This document shows positions 19,667 through 28,641 of a DNA stretch of 64,000 nt, in pieces. Position 1 is the stretch's first letter. Every line of letters begins with the position of its first letter. The notes below the pieces were generated by a model that made no database searches, had not been told where the DNA came from, and saw only the letters and a program-made list of their open reading frames with translations. Where the stretch lies: NCBI RefSeq assembly GCF_014762685.1, contig NZ_JABURM010000005.1, forward strand, positions 496,001 to 560,000, read 5' to 3'. The position numbers were made by a program, and so were the translations under genes. The stretch comes from Gracilimonas sp. Its GTDB lineage: Bacteria > Bacteroidota > Rhodothermia > Balneolales > Balneolaceae.

Positions 19667-20356
19667 TTAATCGTCATCATCATCGTCGTCATCATATTCA
19701 CCTTCTGCTTCAAAGGAATTTTCTATGTTTTCTTCAATAGTTTCTTTATTTGCCGGATCAGAAGGGTCTAACGAGTTGCCTTGAGAATCCAGAAACCAAG
19801 CGGTGGGATCAAGATTAATGGCTACAGAAGCAGGGCCATTATTTCCGCTTAATTCTAAAGGTGGATTTAATTCCAGTTCGATTTCAAAATCTTGGTCAGA
19901 CCGGAACATAAATTCTTCACCATTATAGATTCCCTTTACAACGATGGAATACTTTGTCTCACCCTCATAGAACTCAGGATCATTAACTGTTTGCCCGTCA
20001 TCATCGTTTTCGATTTCCATTTCAAATTCATCATAGAATCCGGCCGGAATTTGTTGGGAGGTTAATTCAATACTGCTTCCGTCAAGAGGTAAGTTGATCA
20101 ACAGGTCTTCTACTTCAAAGTCTGAGGAGTCATCATTGACGCTTTCAAGTTCGAGTTCTTCAACCAATAGCTTTATTTCTGTAAGAGAATCTAGAGTCAT
20201 TGCTTTGAATTTAGCGGCAGAAGTTGATTCAATCTGCATGGTTACGGCAACTTTAGCAGGTCCGTCATTACCGGAATTGGAAATGTCGCACCCGCTTGCA
20301 ATTAGTAGTAGACTTGCTAAAAATGTGAATGGTATGAATATCTTGGATAAATTCAT
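19667..20356 (-). CDS. Acidic lipoprotein, DUF4382-like, with poly-Asp tail
   Basis: A 229-residue lipoprotein with lipobox Cys23 (LLIASGCDIS). The body has the look of DUF4382-type lipoproteins (a beta-rich domain after the signal, with LTEIKLLVEELELESV and a LPAGFYDEFEMEI-like block, here QQIPAGFYDEFEMEIE), but the assignment is tentative. The last eight residues are all aspartate, encoded by a GAT/GAC tract at 19670-19693. It lies between the ECF sigma gene and the other acidic lipoprotein on the same strand. A function cannot be named from sequence. Confidence 0.75.
   Translation of the reverse strand: MNLSKIFIPFTFLASLLLIASGCDISNSGNDGPAKVAVTMQIESTSAAKFKAMTLDSLTEIKLLVEELELESVNDDSSDFEVEDLLINLPLDGSSIELTSQQIPAGFYDEFEMEIENDDDGQTVNDPEFYEGETKYSIVVKGIYNGEEFMFRSDQDFEIELELNPPLELSGNNGPASVAINLDPTAWFLDSQGNSLDPSDPANKETIEENIENSFEAEGEYDDDDDDDD
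19670..19693 (-). repeat. GAT/GAC tract encoding eight C-terminal aspartates
   Basis: Eight consecutive aspartate codons, mixed GAT and GAC, immediately precede the stop. Such a trinucleotide tract can vary in length by slippage. Confidence 0.8.
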
Positions 20357-20459
20357 GATTATATTCCTTTTAAATTATTTGATTTTACTTTTTAACAGCA
20401 TTTCGCTGTCTTTGTTTCACCTCTATTACACAAGTAAAAAGGAATACCCCTAAAAAGAA

Positions 20460-21059
20460 TTATAAAAAGTCCTCGGCTACCTTTGAGAGGGAGGATCGTA
20501 AGTCTTTTAAAGCAAGCCCCATATGATTTTCTACCGTCTTGGTTGATACTTCAAGAAACTCAGCGGCTTCTTTATAAGTAAACTCCTGCAGAAAACAGAG
20601 CCGGAACACATTTTGCCTCTTCTCCGGCATGGCTGAAATAGCTTGTTCAATTGCCATATTTAATTCCTGCTGATTCAAGTTTTCGTCAGCCGGGTTATTT
20701 GAAATACCTACATCCGGAATTTCCTGATTACGGTCAAACTTGGCATGGTCCCGAAAAAGGTTAAGCATGCGCGTATAGGCTATACGAAACAAGTAAGCTC
20801 TCAGGGATTTATGTTCTTCAATCTTATCTCTGTGTTCCCAAATGTAGATAAATGCTTTTTGAATGAGGTCTTCAGCAGCGTCTTTTGCTACTCCTTTTTG
20901 CACCAAATAACGAAATACTTCTGTATGATGAGCATCAAAAAATGTTTTAAAAGCTTTTTGATCTCCGTTTTTAATTTTTAAATATATCTCTGATTCGTTA
21001 GACTCTGTATCTAAAGCAGCACCTAACACCAGCAATAATTGAATAAAGGTAACGTCCAT
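20460..21059 (-). CDS. ECF RNA polymerase sigma factor (FecI-like)
   Basis: A 199-residue sigma-70-family factor. Region 2 is clear (DAHHTEVFRYLVQKG, then DAAEDLIQKAFIYIWEHRDKI), as is region 4 with its helix-turn-helix (EFTYKEAAEFLEVSTKTVENHMGLALKDLR). The start used is an ATG, which leaves about 15 hydrophobic leading residues (FIQLLLVLGAAL); a later non-ATG start would give a more usual N-terminus. It is the first gene of the - strand locus leading to FecR and the STN receptor, so it is probably held by that FecR and released when the receptor binds its ligand. Confidence 0.93.
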   Translation of the reverse strand: MDVTFIQLLLVLGAALDTESNESEIYLKIKNGDQKAFKTFFDAHHTEVFRYLVQKGVAKDAAEDLIQKAFIYIWEHRDKIEEHKSLRAYLFRIAYTRMLNLFRDHAKFDRNQEIPDVGISNNPADENLNQQELNMAIEQAISAMPEKRQNVFRLCFLQEFTYKEAAEFLEVSTKTVENHMGLALKDLRSSLSKVAEDFL

Positions 21060-21118
21060 TATATATGAATTTATTTAAGTGCAAATTTGAGCAAAAACCT
21101 ACAAAATTGGAAATCTGA

Positions 21119-21925
21119 ATGAAGTCTGTTTGGTTAATATTATTTTTGATAGCAGGGGGCTTGAGTCAGGATGAAAGGTCTGTGAATGTGTATCGGGTTG
21201 AAAAAGAGGAAGCGTTGGAACTTCATGCTACGAATACGAACATTTATCCCGTGACCATAGAGTTAAATTTGATTACAGAAGGGCTGAAGGCCAATACAAA
21301 TCTACCCTATACAGGTGTTTTGCCATCCCAAAGTGATGAAAAAATAATGGATCTCAGTTACACTAATAAACAAGCGGGATGGAGTATTCAATCAAGCTAT
21401 CGCTTTTATATGGGAGATATCTTTGCGCGCCATAACGATTCTTTTGCATACCGGCTTCCTTTTCCGAAAGGGGATCAATATAGGGTGACCCAAGGTTTTG
21501 GAGGAGAGTTTTCTCATCAGGGTGAGTTGCGGCATGCTCTTGATTTTAATATGCCTGACGGTACTCAAATTTATGCTGCAAGAAGCGGGAAAGTAGTGAT
21601 GATGGAGGAAGGAAATAATAAGGGCGGCCCCTCAATAGATATGATGGAGTATGCCAATTTTATCACCATCATGCATGATGACGGCACATTTGCTGACTAT
21701 TCTCACCTTCGGTACCAAGGGGTAGAGGTAAGATTGGGGCAATCGGTGAGAATGGGTCAGCTGATTGGATATTCGGGAAATACAGGGTATTCTACCGGCC
21801 CGCATCTTCATTTTGTAGTGAAAAAGGCAAAAAGGGGAGGCGGTTATGTTTCGATACCCGCAAAGTTTGCCACCAAGGATGGAATTATAGAGCTGACCAA
21901 AGATGGAGACTATATTGGGTACTAA
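21119..21925 (+). CDS. M23-family metallopeptidase, secreted
   Basis: A 268-residue peptidoglycan endopeptidase-like protein with a short N-terminal hydrophobic leader (about residues 1-16). The LytM/M23 zinc motif HxxxD appears as HALDFNMPDGTQIYAARSGKV, followed by the conserved YSHL and the HxH motif in GPHLHFVV. The preceding 120 residues form a beta-rich domain of unknown role. It is divergent from the ECF sigma gene (60 bp apart) and convergent with the penicillin-acylase-family gene. It likely trims cell-wall crosslinks, although no coiled coil or SH3 domain is seen. Confidence 0.88.
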   Translation: MKSVWLILFLIAGGLSQDERSVNVYRVEKEEALELHATNTNIYPVTIELNLITEGLKANTNLPYTGVLPSQSDEKIMDLSYTNKQAGWSIQSSYRFYMGDIFARHNDSFAYRLPFPKGDQYRVTQGFGGEFSHQGELRHALDFNMPDGTQIYAARSGKVVMMEEGNNKGGPSIDMMEYANFITIMHDDGTFADYSHLRYQGVEVRLGQSVRMGQLIGYSGNTGYSTGPHLHFVVKKAKRGGGYVSIPAKFATKDGIIELTKDGDYIGY

Positions 21926-21967
21926 AATAAATATCTGTGATATAGAGAAGTGATCTCCGGTCACGAC

Positions 21968-24445
21968 TTACTCACCGGGTACCAATTTCATAGTACGAAT
22001 ATAGGTCTCATCAAAAAGTGTACTGTCCTGATGTAGCCACCGGTATTGTCCACTCAGCCACAATTCGGTTTGATCTCCAAAAAAGTTGGAAAAGGGGTTT
22101 CCAGACTGTCCGGTAGGGAGTACGCTTTTACTCTTGCTCATATCTGATAAATCCGAAATTCGCCGAATGGAAGGGCCAAGAACCATTTCAAAAGGATCTT
22201 CCCAGGAATACTGTCCATTGTTTACGCTCATACCATGGCCTGCTACTTTATAAGGCCCTTTACTGAGCACATTGTTTACAATCAATTTTAAAGATCCGGA
22301 TGCCTCAGGTGCTTGAGCAGCCTGAGTAAAAAACGGGGGAGCAAAAGTGATGGTGTGAAGTTGTTCCCACCGCCATTCGTAAGGTTCACTGCCAAGAGAA
22401 TCGCTTAATATTAAAATGGCATCCTGCATGCTTTGCACCACCATATCCTCTTTTACTTCAACAGAATCAGTGCGGATGTCATCAAAAAGAGTACTTTCCG
22501 AGCCGATTAGCGAAGTTATGGTACGCACCGGAATATTTTCATGCTGAATAAAATTGGAATATGCCATATCACCGAAATCATCTTTGAGGGTATTTTCTGT
22601 AAACTTCAGAAGAAAGCCATCGAATATAGACGCCGCTGTAGACTTGAGGCCGTATTCATAGTTCCAGTTTTCGAGATAAGAAATGGGCAGGTCAAAATTA
22701 TAGGCATCCTGGTTCTTTATGATCTCCAAAATTTGCGGTGTAATTTTAGCAGCAAAATCTGAATAGGTATCATTTTGAAGTTCCTCAAAACGGTTATAAT
22801 CAAAAGTCAGACTGTCATCCAAAATATCTTCGATACGCTCAATTCGGGAAGACGGCTCCCAAAATGTACCGATGTAATAGGGATAACCATCAGTTGTGAT
22901 TTTGTTATTGGCATTTGCGATCCAGCCTTCTTCCGGATTGATAACGCGCGGCAATTCCTCAAAAGGGATGAAACCCTGCCAGTCTTGTTCTGAGTCCCAT
23001 CCTTTTCGCAATATAATCGAATTTCCGGAACGTATAGGCAGTTTCGCTACTGAATACATCGCAATATTTCCTTCAACATCGCCATACAAAAAGTTCAGGC
23101 CGGGAACTCCAAAAGTGGGGAGGGCATCTTTAAAATTCTGGAAATTTTCAGCCCAATTAATTTGATAGAGTGTTCGCATTTCGTTGGTAAGCTCATAGCC
23201 TGCCCATTGCATGGTAATAAGTTTATCCTGAGTCAACCCTTCTGTCGGATAGATATCTGAAATGACGGGCCCGTGCTTTGTGTACCGAATTTCAAAAGAC
23301 TGATCATCCCCGTCCTTTACTTTAATGATTTCCCGAATCCTGGAAAAACTCTCATAAGATGCGGTGGTGTCGCTTAATGAATCAGCCACGTATCGCCCCC
23401 GGTCTTCCGGATCCATTTGTTCAAGAAAGAAATCGATGTCATCACCCATGATACTTGTAAATGACCAGGCCATATGGTCGTTCTGTCCAATAATAACTGC
23501 GGGGACTCCGGCCAGTGTAGCTCCAGAAACATTACGGCCGTTTAAATTGAGATGTACTTCATACCACTTACCCGGCATATCCAGTCCCAGGTGAGGGTCT
23601 CCGGCCAGCAGAGGATATCCGGATTCCGTTTTGGAGCCGTCTACAACCCATGCATTACTTCCAACATGAGTTCCTTCTGTTTCCAGTAAAGCCCGTTTTT
23701 TAATTTCCTGCTGAAGCATTGGCATAAGGGAAGCACCTAATCCAATCGAGTCTGCACCATTTAAGGTATCGGTATCTATGGTATCTATGGTGTCAGGAAC
23801 GTGATCGGGGTAGCGAAGCTGTAAGTCATCAAACTGATCGGCGGGTAGTTTATCTTCGAGATAATCGTAGGTAACTTCACTCCACCAGCTCATATTTAAT
23901 TCCCAGCCCATCATACGGCTGACTGCAAGTGAGCGGACTGAATTCCATCGAACAGGCTCAATTTCTGCCAGAGAAAACTCGACAGGTAACCGGTTTGAAT
24001 TGTTATCTATAAATGCGTTCACCCCATTAGAGTAAGCAGCTAAAACTCTTCGCTCATTTTGAGCAAGTGTATCCACCATCTGTTGTGCTATTTTCCAGAA
24101 ACCGAGCGTACGTTGATATTTGTCCAGGTTGATCAGTTCTTCATCATTCCCAAAAAATTCAGCAAACCGGCCTTCAGCAGCAATTTGTGAGAGAGTCATC
24201 TGCCATAGCCGGTCCTGGGCATGCACATATCCCAAAGCATAATATAAATCCTGTTCATTTTTGGCATAGATATGTGGAACCCCAAATTGATCCCAATGGA
24301 TGTCAACATTCTCAGAAAGGCCATTCAGAGTGATGGAGGCTTCATAGTCAGGGAGAGGTTTATAGAAAGTCCAGTAAAAAGCCAACCCGGCAAACCCAAA
24401 AACGAGTATTAGGAAAAAGATTACGAGCTTTATAAATGTGTTCAT
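21968..24445 (-). CDS. Penicillin acylase family (Ntn-hydrolase) protein
   Basis: An 825-residue member of the S45 family, made as a single precursor that self-cleaves into two chains. The new N-terminal nucleophile is Ser263, in VGSNAWVVDGSKTESG, followed by the family block PLLAGDPHLGLDMPGKWYEV. An N-terminal membrane helix (about 5-25) acts as signal or anchor. The alpha chain begins with VDIHWDQFGVPHIYA, typical of the family. It hydrolyses amide bonds, for example of beta-lactams or acyl-homoserine lactones; which of these cannot be decided from the sequence. The linker before the nucleophile holds a small DTIDTIDTDT microrepeat. Confidence 0.93.
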   Translation of the reverse strand: MNTFIKLVIFFLILVFGFAGLAFYWTFYKPLPDYEASITLNGLSENVDIHWDQFGVPHIYAKNEQDLYYALGYVHAQDRLWQMTLSQIAAEGRFAEFFGNDEELINLDKYQRTLGFWKIAQQMVDTLAQNERRVLAAYSNGVNAFIDNNSNRLPVEFSLAEIEPVRWNSVRSLAVSRMMGWELNMSWWSEVTYDYLEDKLPADQFDDLQLRYPDHVPDTIDTIDTDTLNGADSIGLGASLMPMLQQEIKKRALLETEGTHVGSNAWVVDGSKTESGYPLLAGDPHLGLDMPGKWYEVHLNLNGRNVSGATLAGVPAVIIGQNDHMAWSFTSIMGDDIDFFLEQMDPEDRGRYVADSLSDTTASYESFSRIREIIKVKDGDDQSFEIRYTKHGPVISDIYPTEGLTQDKLITMQWAGYELTNEMRTLYQINWAENFQNFKDALPTFGVPGLNFLYGDVEGNIAMYSVAKLPIRSGNSIILRKGWDSEQDWQGFIPFEELPRVINPEEGWIANANNKITTDGYPYYIGTFWEPSSRIERIEDILDDSLTFDYNRFEELQNDTYSDFAAKITPQILEIIKNQDAYNFDLPISYLENWNYEYGLKSTAASIFDGFLLKFTENTLKDDFGDMAYSNFIQHENIPVRTITSLIGSESTLFDDIRTDSVEVKEDMVVQSMQDAILILSDSLGSEPYEWRWEQLHTITFAPPFFTQAAQAPEASGSLKLIVNNVLSKGPYKVAGHGMSVNNGQYSWEDPFEMVLGPSIRRISDLSDMSKSKSVLPTGQSGNPFSNFFGDQTELWLSGQYRWLHQDSTLFDETYIRTMKLVPGE

Positions 24446-24677
24446 AGTAGAAACGCGTGAATGAATATTTGGCTTCGGAAATTAAACAATCTGCAGGCTA
24501 TATAAATCCACTAATTTTTATGGTATGAAATGGAGTTACGTTTGGTAAATACCCGGCTGATACTCCAAAACTTTGGAAAGAAAATAACCCGGTATAAAAA
24601 CTATTTTTTCAGTTGAATGATTTCGGTCTGACTGTTATTTAAGTGAATACATAATAACCAATCAAGTATAAGATTCC

Positions 24678-25151
24678 ATGGAAGTTAATTCACACCGAAT
24701 AACACGCGAACAACTTATCCAACAACTGGAGGGCGGACAGGCTTTCTTGAAGATTGAAGATCTTTTGAGTGAAGTGGCCTTTGAAAACCTCGGGGAAAGA
24801 CCTTCCGGTTTACCTTATTCTTTTTACGAACAATTTTTTCATATGCGGGTAGCACAATTTGATATTCTCGACTTTGCACGGAATCCGGATTATGAACCCA
24901 TGGAATGGCCGGAGGACTATTGGCCGCTGCAACAGGCTCCCAAAACCGAAGAGGACTGGGAAGAACTCAAGAAAGCCTTCTTCAAGGAACGGGATGAAAT
25001 AATGAATTTGATTTTAGACGAAAGTAACGGCCTTACCAAACCCTTTGAACATGGTGATGGACAAACCTTATTACGGGAAGCTTTGCTTGTATTGCAACAT
25101 AATGCCTATCATACGGGGCAGCTGGCTATAATTTTTAGGTTGTTAAAGTAG
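24678..25151 (+). CDS. DinB/YfiT-family putative metal-dependent enzyme
   Basis: A 157-residue four-helix protein of the DinB superfamily. Candidate metal ligands are the histidine in YEQFFHMRVAQFDI and the two in HNAYHTGQLAII, which matches the conserved H...H pattern near the C-terminus. Members are thiol transferases or uncharacterised hydrolases; no specific reaction can be assigned. It stands alone on the + strand and converges with the DDAH gene (16 bp between ends). The length is normal for the family. Confidence 0.85.
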   Translation: MEVNSHRITREQLIQQLEGGQAFLKIEDLLSEVAFENLGERPSGLPYSFYEQFFHMRVAQFDILDFARNPDYEPMEWPEDYWPLQQAPKTEEDWEELKKAFFKERDEIMNLILDESNGLTKPFEHGDGQTLLREALLVLQHNAYHTGQLAIIFRLLK

Positions 25152-25166
25152 TCGGTTAGCGTTCAC

Positions 25167-25928
25167 CTAAAACCGGAGGGAAAGACAGCTTAAGCCGCCG
25201 TCCAGCTTTTCAAACTCCGTCATTTCGACCGTAATGGTTTGATATCCTGCCTCTTCTATATTTTTCTGCGTCACAGGATATCCTGCGGGTATAATCACCG
25301 ATCCATTTATCCAGACACAATTTGCGGCATAAGCCTCCTCAGGCGGGACTATAATTTTGTTAAAATCCCGGAATTCCTCTTTTTCAATGAATTCACCACT
25401 AACCAACAGGTTATTTTTTTCAAGGTAGGAGATACCTGTTTTCAGATGAAGCACCTCTCCTAAAGAAACAGTTGATCCTGATAAATTATATTGTTGTAAG
25501 ATCTTGATCAGTTGATTGGCTCCGGCTTTGTTGGTACGGCCAGAAAGTCCGATATAGAAATGAGTACCTGCCATCATCACGTCTCCGCCATCCAGTTTGC
25601 CGGGCTCAGTGATTTGCTCCACATTTTCATAAAAAGAATAAATGGAATCTCTGATTGTTGAAACCTCATCTCGGCGCGAGGGTGCCCCGGGACAGGTAAT
25701 GACGGCACAATAAGGAGTACAAACAGCAACATCTTCTATAAATACAGAATCAGGAAAGCGGTTATCCGGTTCAAGTACTTGGATTTTCAATCCCAGTTTC
25801 CTGAGAGCACCCGTATACCGGGCATGCTGCAATAATGCCTTGTGATAATCCGGTTTACCAAGATTAGCTTCAGTAATACCCTCAACCATATTGGGGCAGG
25901 GCTTTCGGACAATGGCGTTCTTAAACAT
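25167..25928 (-). CDS. Dimethylarginine dimethylaminohydrolase (DDAH)-family enzyme
   Basis: A 253-residue guanidine-modifying enzyme. The substrate-binding segment FPDSVFIEDVAV, the LDGGDVMMAGTHFYIGLSGRTN block, the catalytic histidine in LHLKTGISYL and the catalytic cysteine in LDGGLSCLSLRF near the C-terminus are all present, matching DDAH, which converts methylated arginines to citrulline and methylamines. Related arginine-deiminase folds are possible but the length and motifs favour DDAH. It lies 25 bp after GMP reductase on the same strand, so the two may be co-transcribed although their pathways are not obviously linked. Confidence 0.9.
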   Translation of the reverse strand: MFKNAIVRKPCPNMVEGITEANLGKPDYHKALLQHARYTGALRKLGLKIQVLEPDNRFPDSVFIEDVAVCTPYCAVITCPGAPSRRDEVSTIRDSIYSFYENVEQITEPGKLDGGDVMMAGTHFYIGLSGRTNKAGANQLIKILQQYNLSGSTVSLGEVLHLKTGISYLEKNNLLVSGEFIEKEEFRDFNKIIVPPEEAYAANCVWINGSVIIPAGYPVTQKNIEEAGYQTITVEMTEFEKLDGGLSCLSLRF

Positions 25929-25953
25929 AAAGGCTTGGGTAAGTAGTCATACT

Positions 25954-26994
25954 TCACTCCTCAAACATTTCATTGAGTTGCTCTTGTACCCGAATGAAAG
26001 TAGTCCGTTTGGTAAGCTCTTTCAGTTTTTTAGCTCCCACATAGGTACAAGTCGACCTGACTCCACCCAAAATATCCTGAACTGTATCTTCAACAGGGCC
26101 ACGATAAGGTACTTTTACTGTTTTACCTTCCGAAGCCCGATAGTCTGCCACTCCTCCAAAATACTTATCCATGGCTGTTTCTGAGCTCATTCCGTAGAAG
26201 AGTTTAAACTTTTCACCATCTTCTTCCACCACTTTGCCTCCGCTTTCGTCGTGGCCGGAAAACATTCCGCCAAGCATTACAAAATCAGCTCCGCCACCAA
26301 ATGCTTTGGCAACATCTCCGGGCGATTTACAACCTCCGTCTGAGATAATCTGTCCGCCCAAACCATGAGCTGCATCGGCACATTCTATGACAGCAGATAG
26401 TTGCGGGAACCCTACGCCTGTTTTAAGCCGCGTAGTACAAACAGAACCCGGGCCAATCCCGACTTTAATGATATCCGCTCCGGCAAGGAGTAATTCTTCC
26501 ACCATTTCACCGGTTACCACATTCCCAGCCATGATCACTTGTGTAGGATATTTTTCTCTCACTTTCTTCACAAATTGTACAAAATGTTCAGAGTATCCAT
26601 TGGCCACATCAATACAGATAAACCGGAGCTGAGGGAATTCCTTCATTAGTTTTTCGAGTTTCACCATATCTGATTTTTTGGTCCCGGTGCTTATTGCGAT
26701 GTACTCGGTAATATCGTCATCGGCAGATTTAAAGAAATCTTTCCATTCATCAACAGAATAATGCTTGTGGATAGCCGTGATCATTTTGTGTTCGGCCAAA
26801 GCTTTTGCCATTTCAAAAGTGCCGGTGGTATCCATATTGGCAGCTATGACGGGGACCCCTGTCCAGTTTTTTTCGGCATGAAGGAATTTAAAAGTGCGCT
26901 CCAACGAAACATTGGCCCTCGATTTCAGGGTAGAACGCTTTGGACGAATCATTACATTTTTAAAACCAAGCTTGATATCTAATTCTATACGCAT
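25954..26994 (-). CDS. guaC: GMP reductase
   Basis: A 346-residue enzyme that deaminates GMP to IMP with NADPH in purine salvage. I chose the ATG ending at 26994 ([20 protein letters not shown]), which matches the N-terminus of Escherichia coli GuaC, rather than a start 20 codons upstream. The catalytic cysteine loop [15 protein letters not shown] and the flap-region sequence [13 protein letters not shown] are conserved, and the CBS domains of IMP dehydrogenase are absent. The length agrees with GuaC (about 347). It is the first gene of a two-gene - strand unit with DDAH. Confidence 0.95.
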   Translation of the reverse strand: MRIELDIKLGFKNVMIRPKRSTLKSRANVSLERTFKFLHAEKNWTGVPVIAANMDTTGTFEMAKALAEHKMITAIHKHYSVDEWKDFFKSADDDITEYIAISTGTKKSDMVKLEKLMKEFPQLRFICIDVANGYSEHFVQFVKKVREKYPTQVIMAGNVVTGEMVEELLLAGADIIKVGIGPGSVCTTRLKTGVGFPQLSAVIECADAAHGLGGQIISDGGCKSPGDVAKAFGGGADFVMLGGMFSGHDESGGKVVEEDGEKFKLFYGMSSETAMDKYFGGVADYRASEGKTVKVPYRGPVEDTVQDILGGVRSTCTYVGAKKLKELTKRTTFIRVQEQLNEMFEE

Positions 26995-27305
26995 GGGGGG
27001 AAATGTTAAATTGAGGAATTTTAAATGTTGAATTGTTCTCCCCCAAATGTGCAAAAAATACCATCCAATTTGAACTAATGGTTTTATTTTTAAAGAGTAT
27101 TCGTTGTTGGGAAGGGCTGAACCCCTTCGCTGTGGAACGGGAAGAGCTGGTAGCCTATGGGGAATTGTTGGGATGGATAAGAATTATTCCGGTACCTTAA
27201 TGAAGCCTTTCCGGGCTTCACTTCTTATTGACAAAAAGCAATAACAAAAAATTACCTGAACAATCTGTTAAAACTTCGCCGGTTCTGTATCTTTCCAAAA
27301 AAACA

Positions 27306-28040
27306 ATGCCCCGATATAAACTCACCATAGAATACGACGGTACCCATTTCAGCGGGTGGCAGATTCAGCCAAATGACAAAACGGTGGAACAGACCCTGGA
27401 GGATGCATTTTCCCAAATTCTTCAGCGTCCGGTGGATTTGATTGGGCAGGGGCGAACCGATGCCGGTGTTCACGCCCGCGGACAAGTAGCGCATGTTGAT
27501 CTTCCGGATGAAACCAATCTCGAAAAACTGATTTTTGGGGTCAACGGAATGGCCGGTGAGGAGATACAAATCGTCGAATATGAGCCGATAGCTGATGATT
27601 TTCACGCACGCTTCGATGCGATTGGCAGAGAATATGTATATACCATCACACAAAAGCCGATTCCGTTAAGACGGCATCTTGCCTGGTCTTTGCGGCAACA
27701 GGCGGATATGAACAAGCTTCATGAATGCGCAGCCCTGCTAAAAGGGGAGTTTGATTTTTCAGGTTTCTCCAAGTTCAATGAAGATAATTACACCACACTT
27801 TGTGAAATCCAAAGATCTGAATTTGAGGCAGAAGGGGAGATCATCCGGTATAACATTCGGGCCAACCGTTTTTTGAGGAATATGGTCCGCCGTTTAGTAG
27901 GTACGATGGTTCGTGTAGCACAGGGTAAAATGAGCAAAGAAGAGTTTATAGAAGCGCTTGAAAACCCCGGTTCATCCATACCTACTTTCACTGCTCCGGC
28001 CAAAGGATTAGTGCTGGAAAAAGTTTTCTATAAAAAGTGA
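27306..28040 (+). CDS. truA: tRNA pseudouridine synthase A
   Basis: A 244-residue enzyme that makes pseudouridine at positions 38-40 in the tRNA anticodon arm. The catalytic aspartate lies in GQGRTDAGVHARGQVAH, and the N-terminus YKLTIEYDGTHFSGWQ is the family signature. I place the start at the ATG at 27306; the reading frame is open further upstream from a TTG at 27228, but those residues do not match the family. The C-terminal FLRNMVRRLVGTMVRVAQG block is intact. A terminator follows, then a tRNA gene. Confidence 0.95.
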   Translation: MPRYKLTIEYDGTHFSGWQIQPNDKTVEQTLEDAFSQILQRPVDLIGQGRTDAGVHARGQVAHVDLPDETNLEKLIFGVNGMAGEEIQIVEYEPIADDFHARFDAIGREYVYTITQKPIPLRRHLAWSLRQQADMNKLHECAALLKGEFDFSGFSKFNEDNYTTLCEIQRSEFEAEGEIIRYNIRANRFLRNMVRRLVGTMVRVAQGKMSKEEFIEALENPGSSIPTFTAPAKGLVLEKVFYKK

Positions 28041-28084
28041 AGAAAAGTGTTGAAAGTAGGTAAGCAATGTGGTTATATTTGTCG

Positions 28085-28104
28085 CCCCTTCAAGAGGGGT
28101 TTTT
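28085..28104 (+). terminator. Rho-independent terminator after truA
   Basis: CCCCT pairs with AGGGG across a 5-nt loop and runs into TTTTT. It separates truA from the tRNA gene 20 bp downstream. Confidence 0.75.
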
Positions 28105-28124
28105 ATTGTGACGAACTACTACAT

Positions 28125-28196
28125 TCCTCGGTAGCTCAGTGGCAGAGCAGTTGACTGTTAATCAATTGGTCGTAGGTTCGAATCCTACCCGGGGAG
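28125..28196 (+). tRNA. tRNA-Asn (anticodon GTT)
   Basis: A 72-nt cloverleaf: acceptor TCCTCGG pairs with CCGGGGA (one G-T pair), D arm around TAGCTCAGTGGCAGAGCA, anticodon stem with loop CTGTTAA giving anticodon GTT, and T arm GTAGG-TTCGAAT-CCTAC. The discriminator base is G28196; CCA is not encoded. It is a single gene, not in an array. Confidence 0.97.
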
Positions 28197-28203
28197 CGGA
28201 CAG

Positions 28204-28237
28204 GCCTGACTTGCGAAAAGCGAGTCAGGCTTTTTTT
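28204..28237 (+). terminator. Rho-independent terminator after tRNA-Asn
   Basis: An 11-bp stem (GCCTGACTTGC with GCGAGTCAGGC, one G-T pair) is followed directly by seven T residues, 8 bp after the tRNA 3' end. Confidence 0.92.
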
Positions 28238-28641
28238 GTTTCTTCCTTATTACGATGCCCCGCCTTCTCTTATAAACGTTTCCAAAGTTACTGGGGACTT
28301 GAAGTTCAATATGTTTTCCAAATCAACTTTGGAAAAGTTGGCTAAGGATTGATTCTATTCATCTTCCCTGTTCTTTTGCGACTTTAAGCTTTCGTAGCGT
28401 ATAAAAATCCCAACCACCTGTCAATTTCTTGGACATCTTGGGAAGATGATGTTCAAATAATACACAGCTAAAATGATGGAATGAATATCAGGAGAAGAGG
28501 ATGTATCAGCGAGAAATGCAAGTTTGTGCTAATTAAAGATGGGTTTATAGGGTTTGGCATACTTATTGTCAGATCTATTTCAAAAGTAAAATAAATATTG
28601 AAAGAAGCTGTTCATGAATCGATAATCAAAATAAAATAGCT
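28238..28641. other. Intergenic region before ppsA, no gene seen
   Basis: About 400 bp between the tRNA terminator and PEP synthase. I see no convincing reading frame, structured RNA or repeat. It should contain the ppsA promoter, but no promoter hexamers stand out. The frame that crosses the tRNA ends here and is spurious. Confidence 0.5.

Noticed and set aside
27055-27227. Upstream extension of truA from the TTG at 27228
   Set aside because: The extra residues do not match TruA proteins, while the ATG at 27306 fits the family N-terminus.
28139-28345. 68-codon frame on the + strand
   Set aside because: It starts inside tRNA-Asn and runs through the tRNA terminator; the encoded protein has no recognisable features.
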